Counted from the first letter of the stretch, positions 42,720 through 51,987 are shown. The stretch is 64,000 bases of DNA from Aldehydirespirator sp965221185 (GCA_965221185.1 OZ244866.1:1550001-1614000), one strand, 5' to 3'. Notes: generated by a model from the letters alone, not told the origin. Program-made: numbers and translations.

Positions 42720-43685
42720 ATGTCCGAGACCGCCGCCACCATCCGCGTCCCCGCCAACCACTTGCTCGGACCCTTGGTGGGCGAGCACGACGCGAACCTG
42801 CGACAGCTCGAGAGCGCCTTCCCCGGCAGCCGGATCCATCTGCGGGGCAACGAGGTGAGCGTCCTCGGAGACGAGGCAGAGACCGTCGCCCGGCTCTTCG
42901 AGGAGCTGATCCTGATCCTGGAGCACGGCCAGCGGCTCGACGTGCGCACCATCGACCGAACAATCGACATGGTGCGCAGCAACGTCCGAGCCTCCGAAGT
43001 GCTGACCCACGACGTGCTGCGCACCGCCGGCGGCCGCGTCGTCCGCCCGAAGTCGGCGGGGCAGAAGCGCTATGTGGACATGATGGGCCAGGGCGTGATC
43101 ACGTTCAGCATCGGACCGGCAGGAACGGGCAAGAGCTGGCTGGCGGTGGCGATGGCGGTCAGGGCGCTACACAACGACGAGGTCAGCCGGATCATCCTCA
43201 CCCGGCCCGCGGTGGAGGCGGGGGAGAGGCTCGGGTTCCTGCCCGGGGACCTCATGGCCAAGGTCGACCCCTATCTGCGCCCCCTCTACGACGCCCTGTA
43301 CGACATGGTCGGAAGCGAGGGCATGGATCGTCTGCAGGAGCGGGGCGCAGTGGAGGTGGCGCCGCTGGCCTTCATGCGGGGCCGCACGCTCAACTCGAGC
43401 TTCATCATCCTCGACGAGGCCCAGAACACCACGCCCGAACAGATGAAGATGTTCCTGACCCGCATCGGCTTCGGATCCCGGGCGGTCGTCACCGGCGACG
43501 TGACCCAGGTGGACGTCGAGGGTGGGCGCAGCGGCCTGACCGGCGTGGAGAAGATTCTGGGAGGCGTCGACGGCATCGAGTTCGTGCACCTCACCAGCCG
43601 GGACGTCGTGCGCCACCGCATCGTCGCCGACATCGTCACCGCGTACGACCGCGCCGGACGACGCCCGGAGGCTCCGGCTAGATGA
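42720..43685 (+). CDS. phoH: PhoH family P-loop ATPase
   Basis: 321 aa. PhoH-type ATPase, linked in many bacteria to RNA metabolism with YbeY. An N-terminal KH-like region (HIHLRGNEVSVLGDEAE style near 38) precedes the P-loop GPAGTGKSWLAVAMA (about 132-146), Walker B FIILDEAQNTTPEQMKMFL near 230 and the arginine region SRDVVRHRIV. Its TGA overlaps the ybeY ATG (ATGA). Confidence 0.94.
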   Translation: MSETAATIRVPANHLLGPLVGEHDANLRQLESAFPGSRIHLRGNEVSVLGDEAETVARLFEELILILEHGQRLDVRTIDRTIDMVRSNVRASEVLTHDVLRTAGGRVVRPKSAGQKRYVDMMGQGVITFSIGPAGTGKSWLAVAMAVRALHNDEVSRIILTRPAVEAGERLGFLPGDLMAKVDPYLRPLYDALYDMVGSEGMDRLQERGAVEVAPLAFMRGRTLNSSFIILDEAQNTTPEQMKMFLTRIGFGSRAVVTGDVTQVDVEGGRSGLTGVEKILGGVDGIEFVHLTSRDVVRHRIVADIVTAYDRAGRRPEAPAR

Positions 43686-44182
43686 CCGCAGCCCTTTCCG
43701 GCGCGGTTGTCCATACCTCCGACGAGCGGTCCGAGCCGAGCGCGGGGCCCGACGGGCTGCAGACCGAGCAGTGGGCCGCGCTGGCCATAGCGGTGCTGCG
43801 CGATGAGGGGGTGGCCCACGGCGAGATGGGCCTGCGCTTCGTAGATCCAACCACGATGGCCGAACTCAACCTGAGCCACATGGGCTCGCCGGAGCCAACC
43901 GACGTTCTCGCCTTTCCGATCGACGGCAGATCCGGCCGCGTCCACCTGCCGGAGCAGGTCCCGCTGCTGGGCGACGTGGTGGTGTGCCCCGCGTACGCCG
44001 CCGCGCAGGCCCCGGACCATGCGGGCGACGGACATGACGGCAGCCTCGGCAACGAGCTGGCCCTGCTGGTCGTGCACGGCGTTCTGCACGTGCTGGGGTA
44101 CGACCACCAGTCCGGCACGGATGCCGCGGCCATGCAGGCCCGGGAGCGGCAACTGCTGGCCGCGCACCACCAGCAACCGTGA
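43682..44182 (+). CDS. ybeY: Endoribonuclease YbeY
   Basis: 166 aa. Zinc-dependent single-strand RNase involved in 16S rRNA 3' maturation and 70S quality control. Metal motif HGVLHVLGYDH (H-x3-H-x5-H; about residues 123-133), with PTDVLAFPID near 73. Between overlapping phoH and corC genes, the usual bacterial order. Confidence 0.95.
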   Translation: MTAALSGAVVHTSDERSEPSAGPDGLQTEQWAALAIAVLRDEGVAHGEMGLRFVDPTTMAELNLSHMGSPEPTDVLAFPIDGRSGRVHLPEQVPLLGDVVVCPAYAAAQAPDHAGDGHDGSLGNELALLVVHGVLHVLGYDHQSGTDAAAMQARERQLLAAHHQQP

Positions 44183-45096
44183 ACAGCCCGCAGGCCCCCG
44201 ACGGGCGGCCGAGCCAGCGGGCGGCCCGAAACGGCGGCGCAGCAACCGACTCGACCGCGGCCGAGGGCACGCGGCGACCGGGAGCGGCCGAGCGTTGGCG
44301 CCGGCGCTTCCTGCCGGTGCGGGGCCGCACCGACGCTCCGCCCGTAAGCGAAGACGAGTTGATCGCCCTGACCGACGCCGCGGCCGAGGCAGACACCATC
44401 GAGGACGCCGAGCGCGACATGATCGCGTCTGCCCTGGCCCTGGACCGCACCGTCGTGCGCGAGGTCATGGCACCCCGAGCCGACATGGTGACCGTGGACG
44501 CCGAGGCGACCGTGACCGCCGCGCTGGAAGTTGCCATCGCACGCGGACTCAGCAGGCTCCCGGTTTGCCGCAACGACATCGACGACGTCGTCGGCGTGGT
44601 GCTGTTGAAGGATCTGGCCCGTACCGAGCGCTCCGGCGGCGGCGAGCGCCCCGTGCGCGAATCGATGCGCCGGGCGATGTTCGTCCCCGAGACGAAGAGA
44701 GTCGACCAGCTGCTCAAGGAGATGCGCACCGCCGGCGGCCACCTGGCCGTGGTGATCGACGAGTACGGAGGCACGGCCGGGCTCGTGACGCTCGAAGACC
44801 TCGTCGAGGAGTTGGTCGGCGAGATTGTCGACGAGTTCGACCGGCCCGAGCCGCTGTTGGAGCCGCTGGCGGGCGGGGAGGCCCTGGTCCACGGGCGCAT
44901 GCCGGTGGACCAGCTCAACACCCTCGTGGGGGCCGCCCTGCCCGACGACGACTGGGACACGGTGGGCGGTCTGATATTCGGCACCCTGGGCCATGTGCCC
45001 GAGGTGGGCGAGACAGTGGAGGTCGACAGCCTGAAGCTGCGGGTGGAACACATGCAGGGCCGCCGCATCACCCGGGTCAGGCTCACCCGCACATGA
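44179..45096 (+). CDS. corC: CBS-domain protein of the CorC/HlyC family
   Basis: 305 aa. No membrane segment: a basic N-terminus (RWRRRFLPVRGR), a CBS pair (VREVMAPRADMVTVDAEATV, about 93-112, to GGTAGLVTLEDLVEELVGEI near 195-214) and a C-terminal CorC/HlyC transporter-associated domain (GRMPVDQLNTLV, VGGLIFGTLGHVPEVGE). Implicated in magnesium/cobalt efflux regulation. GTG overlaps the ybeY stop and the TGA overlaps the era ATG. Confidence 0.92.
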   Translation: MNSPQAPDGRPSQRAARNGGAATDSTAAEGTRRPGAAERWRRRFLPVRGRTDAPPVSEDELIALTDAAAEADTIEDAERDMIASALALDRTVVREVMAPRADMVTVDAEATVTAALEVAIARGLSRLPVCRNDIDDVVGVVLLKDLARTERSGGGERPVRESMRRAMFVPETKRVDQLLKEMRTAGGHLAVVIDEYGGTAGLVTLEDLVEELVGEIVDEFDRPEPLLEPLAGGEALVHGRMPVDQLNTLVGAALPDDDWDTVGGLIFGTLGHVPEVGETVEVDSLKLRVEHMQGRRITRVRLTRT

Positions 45097-45968
45097 CGGC
45101 CCACGAATCCGGATCCGGCTCATATCGCTGCGGGTTCGTGGCGCTGGCGGGCCGTCCCAACTCGGGCAAATCAACGCTGATCAACCGGATCGTCGGACAG
45201 AAAGTGTCGATCACGTCCAACAAACCCCAGACCACCCGCACGCCGGTGCGGGGAGTGCTGACCCGCCCCGACGCCCAAGTCGTGTTCGTGGACACCCCGG
45301 GCATCCACAAGCCCCGCACCGCCCACGGCAGGAGTCTGAACGCGGTCGCGTCGGAGGCGCTGCACGGCACCGACGTGGCGTGCCTGGTGATCGATGCGTC
45401 GGCCCCCTATGGGCGCGGCGACGCCTTCATCGCCTGCTCGCTGCCGCCGGACTCCGTGGTAGTAGTGACCAAATCCGACCTCGTCGGGCCCGAGGCGATG
45501 CTGGCGCAGCTCGCCACCACGTCAGAGCTGGACTTCGAGTCCTACTTCCCGGTCAGCGGCCGCACCGGGGAGGGCGTCGACGCCCTCGTCGATCACCTGG
45601 TGGGCCGCCTGCCCGAAGGTCCGGCGCTGTACCCGCCCGGCACCGTCTCGGACGCTTCGGAGGCGTTCTGGGTGGCTGAGCTGGTGCGTGAGCAGCTCCT
45701 GAAGGCGACCCGCCAGGAGCTGCCCCACGCGATCGCCACCCGGGTCACGGACTACGAGTGGCCGCTGATCCGCTGCGAGGTGCTGGTGGAGCGCCCCTCC
45801 CAGAAGGCCATCGTGATCGGCAAGGGCGGCGCCACGCTCAAGTCCGTGGGCATCGCGGTGCGTTCCCAGCTCCCCGACGGCGCCTACCTGCAGCTCGCGG
45901 TGCGAGTGGACAAGAACTGGCAGCGCCGCCCCCACGCCCCGCGTCGCCACGACCACTCGCAGCAATAG
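45093..45968 (+). CDS. era: GTPase Era
   Basis: 291 aa. Ras-like GTPase plus KH domain, essential for 30S assembly. G1 GRPNSGKST (about residues 20-28), switch I NKPQTTRTPVRGV, G3 DTPGIHKP near 69, G4 TKSD near 121, G5 VSGRTGEGVDAL near 150; KH motif VIGKGGATLKSVG near 248. ATG overlaps corC's TGA in ATGA. Confidence 0.96.
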   Translation: MTAHESGSGSYRCGFVALAGRPNSGKSTLINRIVGQKVSITSNKPQTTRTPVRGVLTRPDAQVVFVDTPGIHKPRTAHGRSLNAVASEALHGTDVACLVIDASAPYGRGDAFIACSLPPDSVVVVTKSDLVGPEAMLAQLATTSELDFESYFPVSGRTGEGVDALVDHLVGRLPEGPALYPPGTVSDASEAFWVAELVREQLLKATRQELPHAIATRVTDYEWPLIRCEVLVERPSQKAIVIGKGGATLKSVGIAVRSQLPDGAYLQLAVRVDKNWQRRPHAPRRHDHSQQ

Positions 45969-46050
45969 CCGGACACCAGTCCATGGCTCATAGGCGCGGA
46001 GCCTGTGATAAGCGCGCCGCGGGAGCGGGTCACGCGGTAGCTTCACGGTG

Positions 46051-46836
46051 ATGGTCACCGCCGAACTGGACTTGGACCGCGTGCCGGCTCATGTCGCCTG
46101 CGTGATGGACGGCAACGGGCGCTGGGCCCAGTCTCGCGGCCTGCCCCGCACCGAGGGCCACCGGGCCGGCGAGGAGGCGCTGTTCGACGTGGTGGAGGGC
46201 GCTCTCGACATCGGCGTGGAGTGGCTCACCGTGTACGCCTTCAGCACCGAGAACTGGCGCCGGCCCGCCGACGAGGTCCGCTTCCTGCTCGGCTTCAACG
46301 AGGACATCCTGCTGCGGCGCCGCGACGAGCTGCACGAGCGGGGGGTGCGGGTCCGCTTCGTGGGCCGCCGAGACCGCCGCGTCCCCAAGCGGCTGCTCGC
46401 TCTCATGGACGATGCCGTCGAGCTGACCAAGCACAACAGCCGCATGACGTTCACCATCGCCTTCAACTACGGGGGCCGAGCCGAGATCGTCGACGCGGTC
46501 AGGGCCGTTGTCGACGCGGGGATCTCGGCCGACAGGATCACCGAGCGAACCATCGCCCGCCGCCTGTACGACCCCGAGATGCCCGAGCCCGACCTGATGA
46601 TCCGCACCTCCGGGGAGTTCCGCACCTCCAACTTCTTGCTCTGGGAACTGGCCTACAGCGAGCTGTACTTCACCGACACCGCGTGGCCCGACTTCCGCCG
46701 AGGCGACCTCTACGAGGCAATAAGGGCCTACCAGGAGCGCGAGCGGCGATTCGGCCGGGTGTCGCCCAACGGAGCAGCCCAGGCGAACACCACCAACGGA
46801 GCAGCCCAGGCGAACACCACCAACGGCGACGGCTAG
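46051..46836 (+). CDS. uppS: Isoprenyl transferase (undecaprenyl/polyprenyl diphosphate synthase)
   Basis: 261 aa. cis-prenyltransferase making the lipid carrier for cell wall synthesis. VMDGNGRWAQSRGLPR (catalytic Asp, about residue 19), GHRAG near 36, YAFSTENWRRP near 62, AFNYGGRAEI near 137 and RTSGEFRTSNFLLW near 188 are complete. The C-terminus carries a dispensable tail made of two copies of NGAAQANTT, a 27-bp duplication at 46768-46821. GTG at 46048 is an alternative start. Confidence 0.95.
   Translation: MVTAELDLDRVPAHVACVMDGNGRWAQSRGLPRTEGHRAGEEALFDVVEGALDIGVEWLTVYAFSTENWRRPADEVRFLLGFNEDILLRRRDELHERGVRVRFVGRRDRRVPKRLLALMDDAVELTKHNSRMTFTIAFNYGGRAEIVDAVRAVVDAGISADRITERTIARRLYDPEMPEPDLMIRTSGEFRTSNFLLWELAYSELYFTDTAWPDFRRGDLYEAIRAYQERERRFGRVSPNGAAQANTTNGAAQANTTNGDG
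46768..46821 (+). repeat. 27-bp tandem duplication in the uppS tail
   Basis: Two identical 27-nt units back to back (46768-46794, 46795-46821), each encoding NGAAQANTT, just before the stop codon. Confidence 0.9.
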
Positions 46837-46841
46837 GGGCC

Positions 46842-47561
46842 ATGGGCCTCTACCGCGATGAGGCGGTGGTGCTGCGCACCTGGAAGCTGGGCGAGGCCGA
46901 CCGCATCGTGAGCCTTCACACCCTGGGCCACGGCAAGGTTCGCGGCGTGGCCAAGGGAGTGCGCCGCACCCGCTCGAAGTTCGGCGCCCGCCTGGAGCCG
47001 GCCTGCCACATCGCCGTGCAGCTCTACCGGGGCCGGGGCGAGCTCGACACCGTCACCCAGGCCGAGACCATCGACCGGTTCGGGAGTCTCAGGGCCGATC
47101 CCGAGCGGTTCGCGCGGGCCTCGGCGATGCTGGAAGCCGTCGACCAGCTCGCGCCCGAGGGCGGCGGCGACCCCGACCGCCATCTGATGCTGGTGCGGGC
47201 CCTCGCCACCCTGGACCTAGCCGACAGTCCGCTGGTGGTGGCCGGGTTCTTCCTGAAGCTGCTGGCCCTGGAGGGAGTGCAGCCCGAGCTCGACAGTTGC
47301 GTGGCCTGCGGAGCCGGTGGGCCGCTCGAGGCGATCGAGGTGCACCTCGGCGGGGTGCTGTGCCGCGACTGCCGCCAGGGCCGGCCGATCAGCCCGGAGG
47401 CGCTCGACATGCTGCGCCGGATGCTCGGCGGCCAGCTCGCGGCGGTCTTGCGCCAGCCTTTCGGACATGCCGCCGAGGAGGTCTCGGCAGTGGCCACCGC
47501 CGCCATCGAGGCCCACCTGGAGCGGCGGCTGCGGTCGGCCACGGTGCTGGACCACGGATAA
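46842..47561 (+). CDS. recO: DNA repair protein RecO
   Basis: 239 aa. Loads RecA with RecR in recombinational repair. N-terminal OB fold (VVLRTWKLGEADRIVSLHT, GKVRGVAKGVRRTRSKFG) followed by a helical domain with the zinc-knuckle pairs CVACG (near residue 153) and CRDCRQG (near 174). It begins 5 bp after uppS. Confidence 0.94.
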   Translation: MGLYRDEAVVLRTWKLGEADRIVSLHTLGHGKVRGVAKGVRRTRSKFGARLEPACHIAVQLYRGRGELDTVTQAETIDRFGSLRADPERFARASAMLEAVDQLAPEGGGDPDRHLMLVRALATLDLADSPLVVAGFFLKLLALEGVQPELDSCVACGAGGPLEAIEVHLGGVLCRDCRQGRPISPEALDMLRRMLGGQLAAVLRQPFGHAAEEVSAVATAAIEAHLERRLRSATVLDHG

Positions 47562-47586
47562 CACTTGAATCCTCGTCAAGTGCGGC

Positions 47587-47609
47587 TTGTCCGCTCGGCC
47601 TCTTAGCCT
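47587..47609 (-). repeat. Dispersed repeat left-end fragment I
   Basis: Minus strand reads CTAAGAGGCCGAGCGGAC, the left end of the repeat only, just upstream of glyS. Confidence 0.5.
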
Positions 47610-47617
47610 TGCCTGCC

Positions 47618-48940
47618 ATGGCCGAGCCGTCGCCCGATCCCGATCTGTTCGACAAGATCGTCAACCTCTGCGTGCGGCGCGGCTTCGCGTTCCGCTCTGC
47701 GGAGATCTACGGCGGCTTCCGCTCCGCGTACGACTACGGACCGCTCGGGGTGCTGCTGCTGCGCAACGTCAAGGAGCAGTGGTGGCGGTCCATGGTGCAG
47801 CTGCGCCACGACGTGGTCGGCCTCGACGCGTCGATCCTGTCGCCGCCGGCGGTGTGGGAGGCCTCGGGCCATCTCGAGAACTTCACCGATCCGCTGGTGG
47901 ACTGCCGCTCCTGCGGGACGCGCCACCGCTCCGACAAGCTGGAGGACCCCGAGGCCTGCCCAGACTGCGGGGAGCGGGGCCAGCTCACCGAGCCGCGGCA
48001 GTTCAACCTCATGTTCTCCACCCACGCCGGGCCGGTGGCCGACACTGCGGCGCAGGTCTACCTGCGGCCCGAGACCGCTCAAGGCATGTTCATCAACTTC
48101 GCCAACGTGCAGCGCTCCAGCCGCAAGAGCCCACCCTTCGGCATCGCCCAGGTCGGCAAGTCGTTCCGCAACGAGATCACGCCGGGCAACTTCGTGTTCC
48201 GCACCCGCGAGTTCGAGCAGATGGAGATGGAGTACTTCGTCCCGCCGGCCTCCGCAGACGATTGGTTCGAGCATTGGTGCGAGGCCCGCCTGGGGTGGTA
48301 CCTGGACTTGGGCATCAAGCCTGAGATGGTGCGGCTTCGGGCCCACGGGGCCAACGAGTTGAGCCACTACTCATCGGCCACCTCCGACGTGGAGTTCCTG
48401 TTCCCGTGGGGCTGGGACGAGCTCGAGGGGATCGCCAACCGGGGCGACTACGACCTGCGCTGCCACTCCGAGCGATCGGGCGAGCGTCTCGAGTACTTCG
48501 ACCCGGCCACCGGCGAGCACTACGTGCCCCACGTGATCGAGCCGGCCGCGGGCGCGACCCGGGCCGCCATGGCCTTCCTGATGTCGGCCTACGACACCGA
48601 GGAGGTCAACAACGCGGAGCGCGCCGTGCTGCGCCTCGACCACCGGCTGGCGCCCTACCAGGTGGCGGTGCTGCCGCTATCACGCAAGGACGTGCTGGTG
48701 CCGGTGGCCAACCGGGTGTTCGACCTGCTCAAAGGCAGCTGGAGCTGCGACTACGACGAGACCCAGGCCATCGGCCGCCGCTACCGACGCCAGGACGAGA
48801 TCGGCACGCCGCTGTGCGTGACCGTCGACTTCGACACCCTCGACGACGACGCAGTGACGGTGCGAGACCGCGACACCATGGTCCAGGACCGCGTCGCCAT
48901 CGACCGCCTAGTGGGCTACTTCGCGGACCGGTTGGCCTGA
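47618..48940 (+). CDS. glyS: Glycine--tRNA ligase, alpha-2 dimer type
   Basis: 440 aa, the eukaryote/archaea-like single-chain class II enzyme used by actinobacteria. FRSAEIYGGFRSAYDYGPLG (about 25-44), zinc-binding CRSCG...CPDCG near 100-125, motif 2 FRNEITPGNFVFRTREFEQME near 180 and motif 3-like EPAAGATRAAMAFL near 308, plus an anticodon-binding domain (APYQVAVLPLSRKD). The start follows a fragment of the dispersed repeat. Confidence 0.96.
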   Translation: MAEPSPDPDLFDKIVNLCVRRGFAFRSAEIYGGFRSAYDYGPLGVLLLRNVKEQWWRSMVQLRHDVVGLDASILSPPAVWEASGHLENFTDPLVDCRSCGTRHRSDKLEDPEACPDCGERGQLTEPRQFNLMFSTHAGPVADTAAQVYLRPETAQGMFINFANVQRSSRKSPPFGIAQVGKSFRNEITPGNFVFRTREFEQMEMEYFVPPASADDWFEHWCEARLGWYLDLGIKPEMVRLRAHGANELSHYSSATSDVEFLFPWGWDELEGIANRGDYDLRCHSERSGERLEYFDPATGEHYVPHVIEPAAGATRAAMAFLMSAYDTEEVNNAERAVLRLDHRLAPYQVAVLPLSRKDVLVPVANRVFDLLKGSWSCDYDETQAIGRRYRRQDEIGTPLCVTVDFDTLDDDAVTVRDRDTMVQDRVAIDRLVGYFADRLA

Positions 48941-49013
48941 CAGGCGCGCCACCGCAGGGCGGCATCGAAGCTCGCTGAATGGGCGTCTCGCAGGGCTGGT
49001 ATGTTCGGCCGCG

Positions 49014-50834
49014 ATGGGGATCGTCGCCGACGACATAGCCAAGGTCCGGGCCGCCACCGACATAGTCGCCATAATCGCCGAGCACACCGAGATCAAGCGG
49101 TCAGGGCGGCAGTGGATGGCCCGCTGCCCGCTGCACGGCGAGCGCACGCCGTCGCTGTCGGTCGCGCCCGAGAAGGGCGTGTACTACTGCTTCGGCTGCC
49201 AGCGCAGCGGCGATGTGATCACCTTCGTTCAGGAGATCGAGGGCCTCGACTTCGCGGGCGCGGTCGAGATGCTGGCCGGCCGGGCCGGGATCCACCTGCG
49301 CTACACCAGCGCCGACGAGAGCGCGGCCCGCAGCAGGCGCAGCCGGCTGCTGGAGGCGGTGGCGAAGGCCAGGGACTTCTACCACCAGCGCCTTCTCGAC
49401 GGCCGCGACGCCGGTCCGGCGCGCAACTACCTCAGGTCGCGCGGCTACGACGGCGACCTCGTGCGTCGCTGGAAGCTGGGATGGGCGCCCGACGGCTGGG
49501 ACCGCCTGGCCCGCCATCTCGGACTCTCCGACGAGGATCTGCGCGACTCGGGCCTCGGCCTCGTCAACAGCCGCGGTGGCCAGTACGACTTCTTCCGGTC
49601 ACGGGTCCTGTTCCCCATCGTCGATGAGCGCGGCGACGTGGTCGGCTTCGGTGGCCGGGTGATGCCGGGTGCCGACGGCCCCAAGTACCTGAACACCTCC
49701 ACCGACGCCACGACCTACGACAAGAGCCGGGTCCTGTACGGGCTGTACGAGCACCGCAAGCAGATCGTCAAGGCGGGCCAGGCGGTGGTGTGCGAGGGCT
49801 ACACCGATGTGATCGGCTGCGCCGAGGCCGGTATCGAGTTGGCCGTGGCCACCTGCGGCACCGCCCTGACCGAGGAGCATGTGCGGCTGTTGAAGCGCTT
49901 CTCGGCCGACCGGCTCGCGTTGGCCTTCGACGCCGATGCCGCGGGCGCCGCCGCCGCGGGCCGGGTGTACGCCTGGGAGCGCAAGTTCGAGTTGGAGGTG
50001 CTGGTGGCGGACCTGCCGGCCGGCCAGGATCCGGGCGATCTGGCCCGCACCGACCCGGACGCACTCCATCGGGCAGTGGAGAAGGCTGTGCCGTTGCTGC
50101 AGTTCCGGGTGGACCGGGCCTTGGCCGGCGCCGACCTGTCCACCATCGAGAGCCGTGCCCGGTCTGCAGAACGAGCGGTCACAGTGGTCAACGAGCATCC
50201 CGACCCGATGGTGCGCGACCCGCACGTGATGAAGATCGCCGGCCAATGCCGTGTGGACCCCGACCATCTGCGCCGCTTCGCGGCCGGGGGTCCGAGCATG
50301 GCTCCCCGGCTTGACGACGGTGGCAACGCGACCGCCGCGGTTGACCGCCTCACGCCCGAGGACGAAGCCTTGCAGCTCGCGATCCATCATTCCGCGGAGG
50401 TGACGAACAGCCTGCACGCGACCCTGTTCGGAGATCCTGTGCACCGCGAGGCCTTCAAGGCGCTCATGGACGAGGGGGGAGTGGTGGCCGCGTCCGACCG
50501 GGTGTCGCCGCAGGCGGCGAGGCTGCTGCATCGGCTGGCCGTGGACGCGGGCACCGCGACGGTCGACGATGTGCTCGCTCGTGTGGCGCGCCTGTCGGCC
50601 CGCCGAGCGATGAACGACCTGCGCCGGACCGCGGCCTCCGCCGACGATGCCGCCCTGCGCCAGCAGTGCAGCCTGAGCGTGGCCTGGCTCAAGTCGCAAT
50701 CGGAGCGGCTCGACGAGCGGACCACTCGCACGGAGGCGCTAGCGGTCCTGCTTCCCTGGCTGATCGAGCACGGACTCACCACGGAGGGGGCCGTATCCGG
50801 GTCGCTGGTAGCCTCACGGGCCGATCCGGGGTAG
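49014..50834 (+). CDS. dnaG: DNA primase
   Basis: 606 aa. Makes RNA primers at the replication fork. CHC2 zinc finger (CPLHGERTPSLSV near residue 39 and CFGCQRSGDVI near 59), Toprim core (GRVMPGADGPKYLNTS, VVCEGYTDVIG, ALAFDADAAG near 305) and a C-terminal helicase-binding region. Its stop codon TAG (50832-50834) is inside the tRNA-Asn gene: dnaG overlaps that tRNA by 10 nt. Confidence 0.96.
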   Translation: MGIVADDIAKVRAATDIVAIIAEHTEIKRSGRQWMARCPLHGERTPSLSVAPEKGVYYCFGCQRSGDVITFVQEIEGLDFAGAVEMLAGRAGIHLRYTSADESAARSRRSRLLEAVAKARDFYHQRLLDGRDAGPARNYLRSRGYDGDLVRRWKLGWAPDGWDRLARHLGLSDEDLRDSGLGLVNSRGGQYDFFRSRVLFPIVDERGDVVGFGGRVMPGADGPKYLNTSTDATTYDKSRVLYGLYEHRKQIVKAGQAVVCEGYTDVIGCAEAGIELAVATCGTALTEEHVRLLKRFSADRLALAFDADAAGAAAAGRVYAWERKFELEVLVADLPAGQDPGDLARTDPDALHRAVEKAVPLLQFRVDRALAGADLSTIESRARSAERAVTVVNEHPDPMVRDPHVMKIAGQCRVDPDHLRRFAAGGPSMAPRLDDGGNATAAVDRLTPEDEALQLAIHHSAEVTNSLHATLFGDPVHREAFKALMDEGGVVAASDRVSPQAARLLHRLAVDAGTATVDDVLARVARLSARRAMNDLRRTAASADDAALRQQCSLSVAWLKSQSERLDERTTRTEALAVLLPWLIEHGLTTEGAVSGSLVASRADPG

Positions 50835-50900
50835 CTCAACTGGCAGAGCGAGCGGCTGTTAACCGCTAGGTTGTGGGTTCGAGTCCCACCCCCGGAGCCA
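50825..50900 (+). tRNA. tRNA-Asn(GTT)
   Basis: TCCGGGG/CCCCGGA acceptor, anticodon loop CTGTTAA, T-arm GTGGGTTCGAGTCCCAC, encoded GCCA end. The first 10 nt are also the last codons and stop of dnaG; the last 17 nt are the attL copy of the island's direct repeat. Confidence 0.96.
50884..50900 (+). other. attL: tRNA-Asn 3' end repeated at 55323-55339
   Basis: TCCCACCCCCGGAGCCA, identical in both places. The left copy completes the functional tRNA, as expected when an element inserts into a tRNA 3' end. Confidence 0.8.
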
Positions 50901-51094
50901 GCCGATGCCGACAAATACCAAGGTCAGAGGCTATTTCTGGGCCGATCCTCTCGGGGCGTGTCCCACAGTCTGTCCAACTCCATAGCCCCTACTCGATCCG
51001 GGACGTGTGCGCCGCTTGCAGGGCGACGCCGATCAGCCTGTCCCGCGTCTCGGTGGCCTCCACCACGGCACGCTGGTGGTGTCGTCGAGAGCCG

Positions 51095-51310
51095 TCATCG
51101 CCTGATTTCCTCCACGCGGTCAGCCGCGGCCCGTTCGAGGAGCCCCCACAACTCAGCGTGTGCGCCCGCCGAGTCCAACGCGCCCTGGTCATCCAGTGCG
51201 AGGAGCGCCAGCCAGACCTCTTTGACCGCTTCTGACACGAACAGACCGGCCAAGGCGTTCCAATGTCGGCCCGCGCGCTCGGCCAGTTCGGTCATGAGGT
51301 CCTGCGGGCT
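51095..51310 (-). pseudogene. Fragment of an unidentified gene
   Basis: The minus strand encodes LMTELAERAGRHWNALAGLF, then SEAVKEVWLALLALDDQGAL and LLERAAADRVEEIRR before a stop. The regular hydrophobic spacing looks like a real helical protein end. Upstream on that strand it runs into the transposase remnant, so the gene was probably broken by it. Family not recognised. The 190 bp between the tRNA and this fragment contain nothing I can identify. Confidence 0.35.
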
Positions 51311-51358
51311 GGCGCTGTGGATCGGTGGACGATCTGGTGGCCGCGTTGGGCGCGGAGT

Positions 51359-51594
51359 CGGGGATTCGTGCCGTTCCTGGAGTTCCCCCCAGAGCTGCGA
51401 CGCGTCGTCTACACCACCAACGCCGTCGAGAGCCTCAACGCCAGATTCCGAAGAGCAGTCCGGCATCGAGGGCACTTCCCCAACGAGCAGGCCGCCATGA
51501 AGGTCCTCTACCTTGTCGCCACCACCAAAAGCAAGAACCGCGAGAACCTCACCGGCAAGACCAACGGCTGGAAAGCCATCTTGAACACCCCACC
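51359..51594 (+). pseudogene. C-terminal remnant of an IS256-family transposase
   Basis: RGFVPFLEFPPELRRVVYTT then NAVESLNARFRRAVRHRGHF and PNEQAAMKVLYL, NGWKAILNT correspond to the last quarter of IS256 transposases (around the final catalytic Glu in NAVESLN). The catalytic DDE N-terminal parts and inverted repeats are absent here. Confidence 0.75.
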
Positions 51595-51729
51595 CAGCCT
51601 GAGTTCTCGTGCCGCGTCCGGTGGGCTCCGGGCCAGCTCGTTCTCTGGGACAACCGTCTTACACTCCACTATCCCGTCAACGACTTCGTCGGCCAATCTC
51701 GCCTGCTCTACCGGAGAGTCGCCGTCTGA
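51595..51729 (+). pseudogene. C-terminal fragment of a TauD/TfdA-type dioxygenase
   Basis: In the next frame after the transposase remnant: FSCRVRWAPGQLVLWDNRLT and LHYPVNDFVGQSRLLYRRVA, the distal-His and 2-oxoglutarate-Arg region of the dioxygenase family, ending at a TGA. Only about 45 codons survive. It is not a copy of the dioxygenase at 16.6 kb. Confidence 0.65.
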
Positions 51730-51819
51730 CGCTTGGCGGCACCTATCGATGGCTGCGGGTGAACCGCTTGGCCACAGGCCTATGGGTGCTAACCGGTGTC
51801 GGCCATCTACACTTGCGCC

Positions 51820-51978
51820 ATGACCAGCCAGACGCCCGAGCTGCGGCCCATCCCGTCGACGTATCCCGCTGAACTTCTCGACCACCGTGACGAGGCCAAG
51901 AAAGCGCTGCGACAGCTCACCGCCGGCGGCCAACCACCGAGGGTCAACCTCGAATTCTCGCCACCTCGTGGGATGTAG
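51820..51978 (+). CDS. Short ORF, possibly a truncated gene
   Basis: 52 aa: MTSQTPELRPIPSTYPAELL, then DHRDEAKKALRQLTAGGQPP. A TACACT box ends 6 nt before the ATG, which would give a leaderless transcript. No family recognised; it may be the first part of a lost gene. Confidence 0.35.
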   Translation: MTSQTPELRPIPSTYPAELLDHRDEAKKALRQLTAGGQPPRVNLEFSPPRGM

Positions 51979-51987
51979 CGCAGGCCT

